NCBI RefSeq assembly: GCF_004341445.1
Contig: NZ_SLXV01000008.1
Coordinates: forward strand, 1-64,000
From: Baia soyae
GTDB lineage: Bacteria; Bacillota; Bacilli; Thermoactinomycetales; Thermoactinomycetaceae
Direction of reading: 5' to 3'
Length of the DNA: 64,000 nt
Shown here: positions 34,362 to 43,947 of the stretch, in pieces
How the letters are laid out: each line of letters begins with the position of its first letter
Numbering within the stretch: position 1 is the stretch's first letter
Translations under genes and position numbers: made by a program
Notes under the pieces: model-generated
The model's database searches: none
What the model was told of the DNA's origin: nothing
What the model saw: the letters and a program-made list of their open reading frames with translations, nothing else

Positions 34362-35576
34362 ATGAAAACGAATCAAAATATAGTGATTATGAACAGATGG
34401 AGCGATGATTACGGGAACTATGCGATTCTCCTTGACCATCATCAAAATAATGTTTCCTACATCGTAAATGCGGGTGGTGCAGTCTATCTAGACAATCACC
34501 CCGAGATCCCCAACTATGCACAAGTGGTTACCGATTTGAAAGATGTAGAGGAAGTAAGTTCGGCAATCGATAATATCATCAGTCGATTTGGGAAGATCGA
34601 TGTTCTCATTGCCTTGTCCGAAAATGATATTTTAGTTGCAGGGAAAATGAGAGATCGTTATGCGATCAAAGGTCTCAGTTTACAAGATACTCTACGATTT
34701 ATTGATAAAATTGAAATGAAGAAGAGTTTTGTGGGTACGAAGGTTGCGATTCCGCGATATCTGGAGGACCTAACAGAGAAAAGTTTGCTTGATTTTGTAT
34801 CTGAGACTGGATTTCCTGTTGTGCTAAAGCCGAGAACAGGGGCTGCTAGTGCAGGAGTAAAAATCATACCGGATATGGAACAACTAGAGGCTGCGATGAA
34901 AGAGATCGATATTCATACCTATGAGTGTGAGGAGTATATAGAAGGTCCTATTGTTCATATAGATGGCATTATGAAAAATGGCGAGCTTGTGTTTGTTAAA
35001 ACGTCTCGCTATCTAAACACCTGCTATGACTATACGCTAGGAAAATCAGTTGGCTCCATCATTATTTCTGACGAACAGAGATCGAAGAAATTTGGAGACT
35101 TTGCTGAAGAGGTGATGAAAACACTTAGGCTGGATAACGGTGTGTTTCATCTAGAGGCGATTCTGCGTGAGGGAGATGAGCCTGTATTCCTAGAGCTGGG
35201 TGCACGTCAAGGTGGCGGAGAAGTGGTGCCACTTATGAGACTTTTATATGATGTGGACTTAGTAAGGGCCCTCTTCCAATCCCAACTGGGTGAAGAAATT
35301 GAAGTATCCCCTAGAGAAACACCTTTTGTATCAGGGTTCTTGTTAGTCCCTGAGCCGAAAGAGGTTCCTTGTAAAGTGGTGAAGGTATCTAAAGTAGAAG
35401 GCTTATCAACTCTATCTTATCAATATATTCCAGAAGTAGATTCTATTCTCGATGGTAAAGGCGGGTACTATTTTAACGCTGGTAAATTTGCCTTTATTGG
35501 CCGTGAAGAAGACATCGAATCGGATCTTCTCCGAGCGATGAACGAATATGAAATCGTAACAGAGCCAATCGCATAA
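34362..35576 (+). CDS. ATP-grasp ligase, fourth in the cluster
   Basis: The product has 404 residues and an ATG behind GGCGGAGG. It has an ATP-grasp layout: FPVVLKPRTGAASAGVKII, ECEEYIEGPIVHIDGIMKNGELVF, and FHLEAILREGDEPVFLELGARQGGGEVVPLM with metal-binding Glu residues. This last form resembles BtrJ/L-amino-acid-ligase relatives that activate an amino acid carboxylate. It ends the operon, followed by a terminator. Confidence 0.87.
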   Translation: MKTNQNIVIMNRWSDDYGNYAILLDHHQNNVSYIVNAGGAVYLDNHPEIPNYAQVVTDLKDVEEVSSAIDNIISRFGKIDVLIALSENDILVAGKMRDRYAIKGLSLQDTLRFIDKIEMKKSFVGTKVAIPRYLEDLTEKSLLDFVSETGFPVVLKPRTGAASAGVKIIPDMEQLEAAMKEIDIHTYECEEYIEGPIVHIDGIMKNGELVFVKTSRYLNTCYDYTLGKSVGSIIISDEQRSKKFGDFAEEVMKTLRLDNGVFHLEAILREGDEPVFLELGARQGGGEVVPLMRLLYDVDLVRALFQSQLGEEIEVSPRETPFVSGFLLVPEPKEVPCKVVKVSKVEGLSTLSYQYIPEVDSILDGKGGYYFNAGKFAFIGREEDIESDLLRAMNEYEIVTEPIA

Positions 35577-35583
35577 AAAGGAA

Positions 35584-35645
35584 GACACCTCTTTGTTTCG
35601 GTTGATTTTTACTAACCATTTCGAAGTGGGTGTTTTTTCTTTTTA
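35584..35645 (+). terminator. Terminator of the biosynthetic operon
   Basis: ACACC...TTCG...CGAA...GGTGT form a long interrupted stem, followed by TTTTTTCTTTTT. Confidence 0.75.
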
Positions 35646-35764
35646 TATGGAAAATAAAAAAACTGAATGGCCACTCATTTTTGTGTTACAATGGAACCAA
35701 TTAGTAATGGTAAGATTATATATAGTTGCTGTAAATGAAATGTTTTGAAAGGAGCGAGCTAGCA

Positions 35765-37834
35765 ATGTCTACGTTACAAATTTTCAATATCATTGCACTT
35801 ATTGCTGTAGCTAGTTATGCGTTTTACTTGTTTGGTTACGTGATTTATCAACGTTATCAGTATATTCGATTGGGCAAACCAATTGAATTCCAATTGAACT
35901 TTGGAGAACGTTTCCGTGAGATTATGATTAATGTCTTTGGGCAAAAGAAGCTTTTTAAAGATATGAAAAGCGGAATTATGCACACCGTTATGTTTTATGG
36001 GTTTATTATTATTCAATTCGGTGCGATTGATCTTTTTTGGAAGGGCTTACAACCAGGTGGACATCTGCCCCTTGGTCCTGTTTATGGAGCTTTCACTTTC
36101 TTGCAAGAAATCACAACGTTCCTCGTGCTTGTCGCCACGATATATGCGTTTCATCGTAGGTATGTGGAGAAACTTGCACGCCTGAAGCGAAATTTTAAAT
36201 CAGGTCTGGTTATCATCTTCTTAACTTCGTTGATGTTTTCGATCCTGATGGGTGGCGCGTTTGAACAAATCGCTCTCCAACATCCATCTAGCTGGGCAAC
36301 ACCGATTTCATCTATGTTGGCAGTGCCGTTTTCAGGACTATCTGAAGGTGTAGCAGAGGCGGTATTCTATGTGTTTTGGTGGATGCATGCACTGGTACTC
36401 TTTACTTTCATGGTGTATGTACCGCAATCGAAACACTTCCACTTATTAATGGGACCTGTAAACGTCTTTATGAAGCGCCAACAACCACCCGGTAAACTCT
36501 CGTTAATCAATTTTGAAGATGAGACAGTAGAAGAGTATGGAGTCGGGAAGGTTACTGATTTTAACCAAAAACAATTGATTGACTTATATGCCTGTGTGGA
36601 ATGTGGCCGTTGTACCAATATGTGCCCTGCTTCTGGGACCGGTAAGATGTTATCCCCGATGCAGTTGATTGTGAAGCTGCGAGATCACCTAACAGAACAA
36701 GGTGCGGCAATTACACAAAAAGCGCCATGGGTACCGCAAGTTGCTTTTTCCAGTGCCAACCAAGCAGCGTTGGAGGTAGCGGTTGGAGAGAGCGGTCCTG
36801 CGATGATTGGAGATGTCATTACAGAGCAGGAAATTTGGGCTTGCACCACTTGCCGTAACTGTGAAGACCAATGCCCCGTTATGAACGAGCATGTAGATAA
36901 AATTATCGATATGCGCCGCCATCTTGTGATGACACAAGGGAAGATGAGTGCAGAAGCAGGTCGTGCTTTCTCCAATATCGAGAAGCAAGGAAACCCATGG
37001 GGAATTAGTAAAAAAGACCGTGACAAATGGGCGGCAGATGCAGTAGTGCCTGTACCAACGGTAAAAGAAGAGAAAGAATTCGAGTACCTATTCTTCGTAG
37101 GCTCCATGGGTGCTTATGATATGAGAAGCCAAAAAATTTCTCGAACCCTCGTGAAACTCTTGACTCAAGCGGGCGTGAAGTTTGCGATTCTCGGAAACAA
37201 AGAGAAAAACTCGGGTGATACACCGCGCCGTATGGGGAATGAGTTCCTGTTCCAGCAATTGGCGGAAGACAATATCAAACAGTTTCAAAAGAACAATGTC
37301 AAGAAGATCATTACCATTGACCCACACGCTTACAACACGTTTAAAAATGAGTATCCAGACCTTGGTTTGGAAGCGGAAGTGTATCATCATTCCGAAGTAT
37401 TAGCAGATCTCATCTCAGACGGGCGTCTCGTCCCAAGTAAGACAGTGACTGAGCGTATTACCTATCATGATTCCTGTTATCTCGGACGCTATAACGATAT
37501 CTACTCCGCTCCACGGTTCATCTTAAGTAAGATTCCGGGGATCGACTTGGTAGAGATGAAGCGTAGCTTTGAGGATGCGATGTGTTGTGGTGCGGGTGGT
37601 GGCATGATGTGGATGGAAGAGCACGAAGGAACGCGTGTCAACGTTGCACGTACCGAGCAAGCACTCGAAACCAAGCCGACTATGATTGGTAGCGCTTGTC
37701 CTTATTGCCTCACCATGCTGTCTGATGGAACCAAAGCAAAAGAAGTTGAAGAGTCGGTTCAAACACTCGACGTCGCTGAGATACTTGCTCTTTCCGTTGA
37801 ATTTACGATTGAGCAAGAAGAGCAAGCCTCCTAA
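35765..37834 (+). CDS. Membrane-bound (Fe-S) oxidoreductase, FadF/HdrD-like
   Basis: Start chosen at ATG 35765 (MSTLQIFNIIALIAVASYAF) behind GAAAGGAGCG. The 689-residue product has an N-terminal membrane part with about six spans (residues 1-230, NarI-like), two 4Fe-4S motifs (CVECGRCTNMCPASG and CTTCRNCEDQCPVMNEH), and two CCG cysteine-rich domains (SCYLGRYN...CCGAGGGMMW...ACPYCLTML). This is the layout of the B. subtilis FadF-type protein, thought to pass electrons from acyl-CoA dehydrogenation to the quinone pool. It lies 740 bases before a beta-oxidation-type operon. Confidence 0.9.
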   Translation: MSTLQIFNIIALIAVASYAFYLFGYVIYQRYQYIRLGKPIEFQLNFGERFREIMINVFGQKKLFKDMKSGIMHTVMFYGFIIIQFGAIDLFWKGLQPGGHLPLGPVYGAFTFLQEITTFLVLVATIYAFHRRYVEKLARLKRNFKSGLVIIFLTSLMFSILMGGAFEQIALQHPSSWATPISSMLAVPFSGLSEGVAEAVFYVFWWMHALVLFTFMVYVPQSKHFHLLMGPVNVFMKRQQPPGKLSLINFEDETVEEYGVGKVTDFNQKQLIDLYACVECGRCTNMCPASGTGKMLSPMQLIVKLRDHLTEQGAAITQKAPWVPQVAFSSANQAALEVAVGESGPAMIGDVITEQEIWACTTCRNCEDQCPVMNEHVDKIIDMRRHLVMTQGKMSAEAGRAFSNIEKQGNPWGISKKDRDKWAADAVVPVPTVKEEKEFEYLFFVGSMGAYDMRSQKISRTLVKLLTQAGVKFAILGNKEKNSGDTPRRMGNEFLFQQLAEDNIKQFQKNNVKKIITIDPHAYNTFKNEYPDLGLEAEVYHHSEVLADLISDGRLVPSKTVTERITYHDSCYLGRYNDIYSAPRFILSKIPGIDLVEMKRSFEDAMCCGAGGGMMWMEEHEGTRVNVARTEQALETKPTMIGSACPYCLTMLSDGTKAKEVEESVQTLDVAEILALSVEFTIEQEEQAS

Positions 37835-37882
37835 TAAGACTATAGACAAACTGAGAATATTCATAAGTTAGGGGTGAACACC

Positions 37883-38053
37883 ATGCATGTACGCAAAATT
37901 TCCGATAAGGGGCAAATCGTAATCCCAAGTGAGATCCGTCGAAAGTTAGAGATGAATGAGGGAGATCAGATCGCTTTTATCGAGACGAAAAAGGGTAATC
38001 TTTTGTTGGTAAATGTGAATAAGATTATGATTGATGAGGTGCAGGAGCTTTGA
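37883..38053 (+). CDS. AbrB/MazE/SpoVT family DNA-binding protein (56 residues)
   Basis: The ATG at 37883 follows GGGGTGA. The product MHVRKISDKGQIVIPSEIRR plus KLEMNEGDQIAFIETKKGNL is a typical swapped-hairpin AbrB domain (DKGQIVIPxxIRxxL). The C-terminal 10 residues are acidic. It may be a small transition-state regulator or an orphan antitoxin. No toxin gene follows, only a hairpin element. It is 49 bases after the Fe-S gene and may share its transcript. Confidence 0.85.
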   Translation: MHVRKISDKGQIVIPSEIRRKLEMNEGDQIAFIETKKGNLLLVNVNKIMIDEVQEL

Positions 38054-38115
38054 TGAGCCCGTCTAATGTTTACATGACAAGGGCAAAAGCAATTGATTAG
38101 CCTGTTGGAGCAATC

Positions 38116-38313
38116 CCGGGGCATGTATCTACCCACAGCTCAATAGTAAGCCCGCGAAGATGTGGAAAAGCAAGTCCGCTTCGTCTATCGATGCTTCGGG
38201 CAAGTGGCAAAACTCGCAAAGAACGCTCAAACATTGCCACAAAACGCCCTAGCTACGAAGGACTACGCTAAGTAGGCTTACTAACATCGCAGTGGTTAGA
38301 TACATTGCCCCCA
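38116..38313. repeat. Interspersed hairpin element, subfamily A, copy 2
   Basis: A complete element in reverse orientation to the copies at 14216 and 59489. Ends GGGGCATGTATCTACCCA and GGTTAGATACATTGCCCC are inverted repeats. Inner stems AGTAAGCC / GGCTTACT, AGTCC-TTCGT / ACGAA-GGACT, GGGC / GCCC and GTGGCAA (38204-38210) / TTGCCAC (38234-38240) enclose a 23-base loop beginning AACTCGCAAAGAACGCTCAA. It lies between the AbrB-like gene and the thiolase operon. Confidence 0.88.
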
Positions 38314-38486
38314 GTTTGTTTTATTTGTTGCTTAATCAATAGGCCCTCTATTACCAATATGCCAAAATCACTTTCTTTGTCCCTTTCTTTACTCTTTTAA
38401 ATAGTCAATATTACTATGTTTTCTTCCTTATTAGATCGAATCGAAATACTATTGTAAATAAAAATGCAATCCTGTATCCTTAGAAC

Positions 38487-38500
38487 TGTAAGCGTTTGCA
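38487..38500 (+). promoter_or_regulatory. cre-like catabolite repression site
   Basis: TGTAAGCGTTTGCA matches the CcpA consensus TGTAANCGNTNNCA at every fixed position. It lies 77 bases before the thiolase start, in keeping with glucose repression of acyl-CoA oxidation. Confidence 0.75.
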
Positions 38501-38520
38501 TATTTGTTGCAATCCGAAAA

Positions 38521-38538
38521 TGAACGAACGCTCGGTCA
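38521..38538. promoter_or_regulatory. Palindromic operator before the acyl-CoA operon
   Basis: TGAACGAACGCTCGGTCA is an 18-base near-palindrome (7 of 9 pairs; TGAnCGAnCG...TCGnTCA), the type bound by TetR-family regulators of acyl-CoA metabolism. The TetR gene at 43947, inside the same operon, is the likely binder. Confidence 0.65.
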
Positions 38539-38576
38539 AGGAAAACCATTGGGAATTCATCTGGAGGTGTATGTTT

Positions 38577-39755
38577 GTGAGAGAAACAGTAATCTTAGGT
38601 GGAGCTCGTACTCCATTTGGTAAATTTGGTGGGGCATTAAAAGATCAAACAGCTGCTCAGCTAGGCGGAGTGGCAATTCAAGGTGCACTGGAACGTTCGG
38701 GAGTGGCAGCGGACCAAGTAGAAGAACTGATTATGGGAATGGTGCTACAAGCAGGTGCTGGGCAGATTCCGTCCCGTCAGGCGGCTCGCCATGCAGGCCT
38801 TCCTTGGGAAGTGCGAACGGAGACGATTAATAAAGTATGTGCTTCCGGGATGAGAAGTGTAACTTTATCGGATCAAATCATCCGTGCAGGCGATGCGGAG
38901 GTTATGGTGGCAGGTGGTATGGAGAGTATGAGCAATGCTCCTTACATGCTCCCACAAGGTCGGTTTGGGATGCGTATGGGCAATGGTCAAGTTTTGGATG
39001 CCATGGTGCATGATGGCCTGTGGTGTGCTTTCCATGATGTTCATATGATTGTGCACGGTAGCGCAATTGCGAAAAAATACGAGGTTAGTCGAGAAGAGCA
39101 AGATGAATGGGCGGTTCGGAGTCATCAATTAGCCGCAGCGGCGATGGATGCAGGCAAGTTTGCTGATGAAATTGTGCCGGTTCACGTGAAATCCCGCAAG
39201 CAGACGATTGTGGTAGATCAGGATGAGGCGGTTCGGCGTGATACAAGCTTGGAAGCGTTGGCTAAGTTAAAGCCAGCTTACGTGGCAGACGGTACGATTA
39301 CGGCAGGAAATGCACCGGGTGTGAATGATGGAGCAGCGGCAATGGTACTGGCATCTCGTGAGAAGGCAAAAGAGTTAGATGTAGAGCCAATGGCAACGTT
39401 GTTAGGACATGCGGCAATCGGACTAGAGGCACCTGATTTCCCGATCACACCAGCGTATGCTGTTCAGAAATTATTGAAGAAACATAATCTCACAATAGAT
39501 CAGATTGATTTGTTTGAAATGAATGAGGCGTTTTCGGTAGTAGCTCTTGCTAATGCCAAAATCCTTGGCGTAAATCCAGATAAGATCAATGTAAATGGAG
39601 GAGCTGTTGCCCTCGGTCATCCGATTGGAGCCAGTGGCGCCCGCATTATTCTTACGTTGATTGAGGAGCTAAAACGCCGTGGCGGTGGCCTTGGTGTAGC
39701 AGCGATTTGTAGTGGAGCGGCGCAGGGAGATGCTGTATTGGTTCGAGTAGGTTAA
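38577..39755 (+). CDS. Thiolase (acetyl-CoA C-acyltransferase)
   Basis: Start chosen at GTG 38577 ([19 protein letters not shown]), 9 bases after GGAGG. The ATG at 38571 is only 3 bases from that site. The 392-residue product has the nucleophile Cys in [12 protein letters not shown] (about residue 88), [13 protein letters not shown], the His of [10 protein letters not shown]...[17 protein letters not shown] and the second Cys in [14 protein letters not shown]. It cleaves or forms 3-ketoacyl-CoA. First gene of an operon with hbd, two acyl-CoA dehydrogenases, meaB, TetR and icmF. Confidence 0.94.
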   Translation: MRETVILGGARTPFGKFGGALKDQTAAQLGGVAIQGALERSGVAADQVEELIMGMVLQAGAGQIPSRQAARHAGLPWEVRTETINKVCASGMRSVTLSDQIIRAGDAEVMVAGGMESMSNAPYMLPQGRFGMRMGNGQVLDAMVHDGLWCAFHDVHMIVHGSAIAKKYEVSREEQDEWAVRSHQLAAAAMDAGKFADEIVPVHVKSRKQTIVVDQDEAVRRDTSLEALAKLKPAYVADGTITAGNAPGVNDGAAAMVLASREKAKELDVEPMATLLGHAAIGLEAPDFPITPAYAVQKLLKKHNLTIDQIDLFEMNEAFSVVALANAKILGVNPDKINVNGGAVALGHPIGASGARIILTLIEELKRRGGGLGVAAICSGAAQGDAVLVRVG

Positions 39756-39772
39756 GTGGAGGAGGGACTTTT

Positions 39773-40627
39773 ATGTCAGTAAAATATGTGACGGTCATTG
39801 GTGCAGGCCAGATGGGAAGTGGAATTGCTCAGGTATTTGCCCAATCGGGATTTGAAGTGACTCTATTAGATCAACAGGAAGCGTTTGTACAGAAAGGCTT
39901 GTCTTCGATCCAAAAAAAACTAGGGCGCCAAGTGGAGAAGGGGCGTAGTACGCAAGAAGAGATGGACTCCATTTTAAGCCGAATTATGGGTACGACGGAT
40001 CTGAAGACGGCTGCTACGAAAGCTGATTTAGTGGTAGAGGCCATTATTGAACAAATGGAGGCAAAGGTTTCGTTATTCCAGCAACTAGATGAACTTTGCC
40101 CGGCGCACACCGTGCTTGCGTCCAATACTTCTTCTCTACCGATTACCGAAATTGCCGCAGTGACGAAACGTCCAGAGAAAGTGATCGGCATGCACTTTAT
40201 GAATCCAGTTCCGGTGATGAAACTTGTGGAGATTATTCGCGGTCTTGCGACGGATCAAGAAACGTATGACTTGGTTGAACAACTATCTAGGGAATTAGGT
40301 AAGCATCCAGTAGAGGTAAATGATTTTCCGGGCTTTGTGTCAAATCGGATTCTAATGCCGATGATCAATGAAGCCATTTATACCGTTTATGAAGGGGTGG
40401 CGACACCAGAAGCGGTGGATGATGTGATGAAACTGGGGATGAATCATCCGATGGGCCCTCTCACATTGGCTGATTTTATAGGGCTTGATACCTGTTTGTA
40501 CATTATGGAAACGTTACATGAAGGATTTGGAGATTCCAAGTATCGTCCGTGTCCCCTTCTTCGCAAATATGTAAAAGCAGGCTGGTTAGGAAGAAAAAGC
40601 GGCCGTGGATTTTACGTATACAAGTAA
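39773..40627 (+). CDS. hbd: 3-hydroxybutyryl-CoA dehydrogenase
   Basis: The product has 284 residues and an ATG behind TGGAGGAGGG. The Rossmann loop is [17 protein letters not shown] (residues about 9-25). The catalytic His lies in [16 protein letters not shown], with the [18 protein letters not shown] segment and a C-terminal [11 protein letters not shown] domain. It oxidises (S)-3-hydroxyacyl-CoA with NAD. Located 17 bases after the thiolase. Confidence 0.94.
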   Translation: MSVKYVTVIGAGQMGSGIAQVFAQSGFEVTLLDQQEAFVQKGLSSIQKKLGRQVEKGRSTQEEMDSILSRIMGTTDLKTAATKADLVVEAIIEQMEAKVSLFQQLDELCPAHTVLASNTSSLPITEIAAVTKRPEKVIGMHFMNPVPVMKLVEIIRGLATDQETYDLVEQLSRELGKHPVEVNDFPGFVSNRILMPMINEAIYTVYEGVATPEAVDDVMKLGMNHPMGPLTLADFIGLDTCLYIMETLHEGFGDSKYRPCPLLRKYVKAGWLGRKSGRGFYVYK

Positions 40628-40647
40628 GATAGTTGGGAGTGAGACAG

Positions 40648-41787
40648 ATGCGATTTTCGTTTACAGAAGAACAAATTTTATTGCAGCAAATGGTACGCGA
40701 TTTTGCTCAGAAAGAAATCGCGCCAGAAATCGAACGGATGGAGACAGAGGACCGTTTTCCACTTGAAGTGATACGCAAGATGGGGGAATTGGGATTAATG
40801 GGGATCCCGATTGCCGAAGAGTGGGGTGGATCGGGAGCAGACTTCGTCTCGTATATCCTAGCGATTGAAGAGATTTCGAAAGTGAGTCCAACTGTAGGGG
40901 TTATCCTCTCCGTGCACACCTCAGTGGGAACGCTTCCTCTTTTGCGATATGGAACGGAAGAGCAGAAACGGCGTTATATCCCTAAGTTAGCTAGTGGAGA
41001 GTATATCGGTGCATTTGGTCTAACAGAGCCTCAGGCTGGATCCGATGCAAGTCAACTTCGTACGACAGCTAAGCGTGTGGGTGATGAGTACATTTTAACG
41101 GGAAACAAAATGTTTATTACCAACGCACAAGCGGCCGATTTATACACTGTTTTTGCTGTAACCGATCCGGGTCGAGGGAGCTACGGTATCTCTGCTTTCC
41201 TTGTACGGAAGGATACTCCGGGATTTTTAGTTGGGAAAAAGGAGCCGAAAATGGGGCTTCACGGTTCCAATACGTGTGAGTTGATATTAGAAGAAGCGCG
41301 GGTTTCAGCAGATCATCTGATCGGCCGTGAGGGGCAAGGGTATGAAATCGCTTTGGCTAATCTAGCTAGCGGTCGTATCGGAATCGCGGCACAGGGCTTG
41401 GGAATTGCACAAGGCGCTTATGCGGCGGCAAATGCCTATGCGAAGGAACGCAAACAGTTCGGGAAACCGCTTAATGCATTACAAGCGATTCAATTTAAAT
41501 TAGCTGATATGGCGACTCAGATTGAAGCGTCGCACCTGTTAGTTTACCGTGCGGCTGAACTCGTTTCACAGAAGTTGCCTTGTAAAAAAGAGGCATCTAT
41601 GGCGAAGATGTTTGCGACGGATACGGCGATGAAAGTTACGACAGAAGCGATTCAAGTGTTTGGTGGGTATGGGTATTCTCGGGAGTATCCGGTTGAACGT
41701 TTCTTCCGGGATGCGAAGGTGACGCAGATCTATGAGGGAACGAATGAGATTCAAAGGATTGTAATTGGGAATGAGATTGGGAAGTAG
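40648..41787 (+). CDS. Acyl-CoA dehydrogenase (first)
   Basis: Start at ATG 40648 (MRFSFTEEQILLQQMVRDFA) behind GGGAGTGAG. The 379-residue FAD enzyme shows the family signatures AFGLTEPQAGSDASQL, the catalytic Glu near the C-terminus in [31 protein letters not shown] and [21 protein letters not shown]. Pairing with a second copy suggests distinct chain or branch specificity, for example butyryl- and isobutyryl-CoA, given icmF downstream. Confidence 0.94.
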   Translation: MRFSFTEEQILLQQMVRDFAQKEIAPEIERMETEDRFPLEVIRKMGELGLMGIPIAEEWGGSGADFVSYILAIEEISKVSPTVGVILSVHTSVGTLPLLRYGTEEQKRRYIPKLASGEYIGAFGLTEPQAGSDASQLRTTAKRVGDEYILTGNKMFITNAQAADLYTVFAVTDPGRGSYGISAFLVRKDTPGFLVGKKEPKMGLHGSNTCELILEEARVSADHLIGREGQGYEIALANLASGRIGIAAQGLGIAQGAYAAANAYAKERKQFGKPLNALQAIQFKLADMATQIEASHLLVYRAAELVSQKLPCKKEASMAKMFATDTAMKVTTEAIQVFGGYGYSREYPVERFFRDAKVTQIYEGTNEIQRIVIGNEIGK

Positions 41788-41832
41788 GAACAGACAACTC
41801 GAAATGATAAAACCTAACAAAGGGTGAACAAC

Positions 41833-42975
41833 ATGCAATTCCGTCTATCAGAAGAACACGAAATGATGCGCCAAATGGTCCGCGATTTTGCCGAAAAGGA
41901 AGTAAAACCAAGTGCCGCAGAACGCGACGAACACGAGATTTTTGACCGCTCGATCTTTGATAAGATGAGCAAATTGGGCATGGCAGGAATCCCGTGGGGA
42001 GAGGAATACGGCGGCGTTGGTTCGGACTACCTTAGCTATGTGATCGCAGTGGAAGAGCTATCCCGTGTATGTGGCTCTACAGGTGTTACGCTATCGGCTC
42101 ATATCTCCCTTGCTAGCTATCCAATCTTCACATTTGGAACGGAAGAGCAAAAACAGAAGTATCTCAGACCGCTTGCAGAGGGTACGAAGCTAGGAGCATA
42201 TGGCTTAACAGAACCAGGTTCAGGATCAGATGCTGCCGCGATGCGTACGACTGCTACGAGAGACGGCGATGATTACATTTTAAATGGAAGTAAGATTTTT
42301 ATTACCAATGGTGGGGATGCAGAGATTTATGTCGTCTTTGCTGTTACGGATGCCTCGCTCAAACATAAGGGGATTACTGCATTTATCGTTGAAAAAGGAA
42401 CCTCTGGTTTTTTGATCGGGAAGAAAGAGAAGAAGCTAGGGATTCGTGCGTCTGCGACAACGGAGATTATTTTTGAAGATTGCCGAATTCCGAGTAGTCA
42501 GCGTCTGGGAGCTGAGGGAGAGGGCTTTAAGATTGCGATGAAGACGCTAGATGGCGGACGAAATGGAATCGCGGCACAGGCTGTGGGGATTGCTCAAGGA
42601 GCATACGAGGAAGCACTTGCTTATGCGAAGGAACGGAAACAGTTTGGTAAGCCACTTATTGCACTACAAGCGATTCAATTTAAACTAGCTGATATGGCAA
42701 CGAAGATCGAAGCGGCCCGTCTGCTTACGTATCAAGCGGCGTGGCTCGAAGCACAAGGCCTTCCGTACGGCAAAGCATCTGCGATGGCGAAGTTATTCGC
42801 AGGAGATACAGCGATGGAAGTGACGACTGAAGCGGTTCAGGTTTTTGGCGGATATGGCTATTCCCGCGAGTATCCAGTGGAGCGCATGATGCGTGATGCG
42901 AAGATTACCCAGATTTATGAAGGAACGAACGAGATTCAACGTGTTGTTATCGCTAAATATATTTCGAACGAATAA
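41833..42975 (+). CDS. Acyl-CoA dehydrogenase (second)
   Basis: Start at ATG 41833 ([20 protein letters not shown]) behind AAAGGGTGA. The product has 380 residues, clearly related to the preceding gene, with [48 protein letters not shown] and [27 protein letters not shown] intact. The two copies are a divergent tandem pair feeding the FadF-like Fe-S protein through an electron-transfer flavoprotein (inferred; no etf genes in the window). Confidence 0.94.
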   Translation: MQFRLSEEHEMMRQMVRDFAEKEVKPSAAERDEHEIFDRSIFDKMSKLGMAGIPWGEEYGGVGSDYLSYVIAVEELSRVCGSTGVTLSAHISLASYPIFTFGTEEQKQKYLRPLAEGTKLGAYGLTEPGSGSDAAAMRTTATRDGDDYILNGSKIFITNGGDAEIYVVFAVTDASLKHKGITAFIVEKGTSGFLIGKKEKKLGIRASATTEIIFEDCRIPSSQRLGAEGEGFKIAMKTLDGGRNGIAAQAVGIAQGAYEEALAYAKERKQFGKPLIALQAIQFKLADMATKIEAARLLTYQAAWLEAQGLPYGKASAMAKLFAGDTAMEVTTEAVQVFGGYGYSREYPVERMMRDAKITQIYEGTNEIQRVVIAKYISNE

Positions 42976-42987
42976 GAGTGATATCAG

Positions 42988-43947
42988 ATGAAAGATTGGA
43001 TCGAAGGCATCAAAAATCGTGAAAGAAGGGCGATTGCGCGAATTATCACCTTCTTAGAAAATGATCACGCTGACTCAGAGTTTTTGGTACAAGAGTTGGA
43101 GCGACTAGCAAAAAAGGCATATGTTATTGGGATTACAGGCCCTCCCGGAGCTGGAAAGAGTACGTTGATTGATTGTTTGATCACAACACTCCGAGAAAAG
43201 GACCTACGCGTGGGGGTTATTGTAGTAGATCCAACAAGCCCCTTTACCGGAGGAGCAATTCTCGGGGACCGTGTCCGAATGGTTCGGCATGCGCTGGATG
43301 AGAATGTATTTATTCGTAGCATGGGGAGCCGTGGGAGTCTCGGTGGTCTTTCTCGTGCTACCAAAGATGCGGTTCGTGTACTGGATGCGGCTGGCTTTGA
43401 TGTGATCATCGTAGAGACTGTGGGTGTGGGGCAATCGGAGCTAGAGATTATGCACCTAGTGGACAGTGTGGCTCTGGTTGTGCATCCGCATAGTGGCGAT
43501 GTGGTACAGGTGTTTAAAGCAGGTGTGATGGAGATTGCCGATTTGTACGTGGTGAATAAAGCGGACATGTCGGGAGCGGCGAAGATGGTTGCCGAAATTG
43601 GGCAATATGTACATTTAACCCATGATCAAACCGAGTGGAACCCAACGGTATCTCAGACGATTCCGATACAGGGAAAGGGAGTCGTTGAATTATGGGAGCA
43701 ATTTCAACACCATCGCGCCTTTTTACAAGAAAGTGGTGAAGGAATTCGTCGCCGTAAGGAGCAAACGGTTCGCGAGGTAAAAGAGAGAATTGCCGCCGAA
43801 TTTCAAGCTTATCTCGAGCAATGCATTCAGGAATCTACTTTTCAAGAGCAGATGGAAGAGGTTTGGCAGGGGGCAAAGTTGCCTCATTCATTTGCTCGTG
43901 AATGGATCAAGAGTCACTTGATTAGACGGGATCGGGAGGGGATTTAG
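42988..43947 (+). CDS. meaB: MeaB-type G3E GTPase, acyl-CoA mutase chaperone
   Basis: The product has 319 residues. P-loop GITGPPGAGKSTLIDCL, VVDPTSPFTGGAILGDRVRM, FIRSMGSRGSLGGLS, VETVGVGQSE and NKADM are the MeaB/ArgK signatures. MeaB proteins gate cofactor loading and protect B12-dependent acyl-CoA mutases. The icmF product downstream already contains its own G-domain, so a free MeaB in the same operon is partly redundant or may serve another mutase. It overlaps the TetR start by one base. Confidence 0.92.
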   Translation: MKDWIEGIKNRERRAIARIITFLENDHADSEFLVQELERLAKKAYVIGITGPPGAGKSTLIDCLITTLREKDLRVGVIVVDPTSPFTGGAILGDRVRMVRHALDENVFIRSMGSRGSLGGLSRATKDAVRVLDAAGFDVIIVETVGVGQSELEIMHLVDSVALVVHPHSGDVVQVFKAGVMEIADLYVVNKADMSGAAKMVAEIGQYVHLTHDQTEWNPTVSQTIPIQGKGVVELWEQFQHHRAFLQESGEGIRRRKEQTVREVKERIAAEFQAYLEQCIQESTFQEQMEEVWQGAKLPHSFAREWIKSHLIRRDREGI

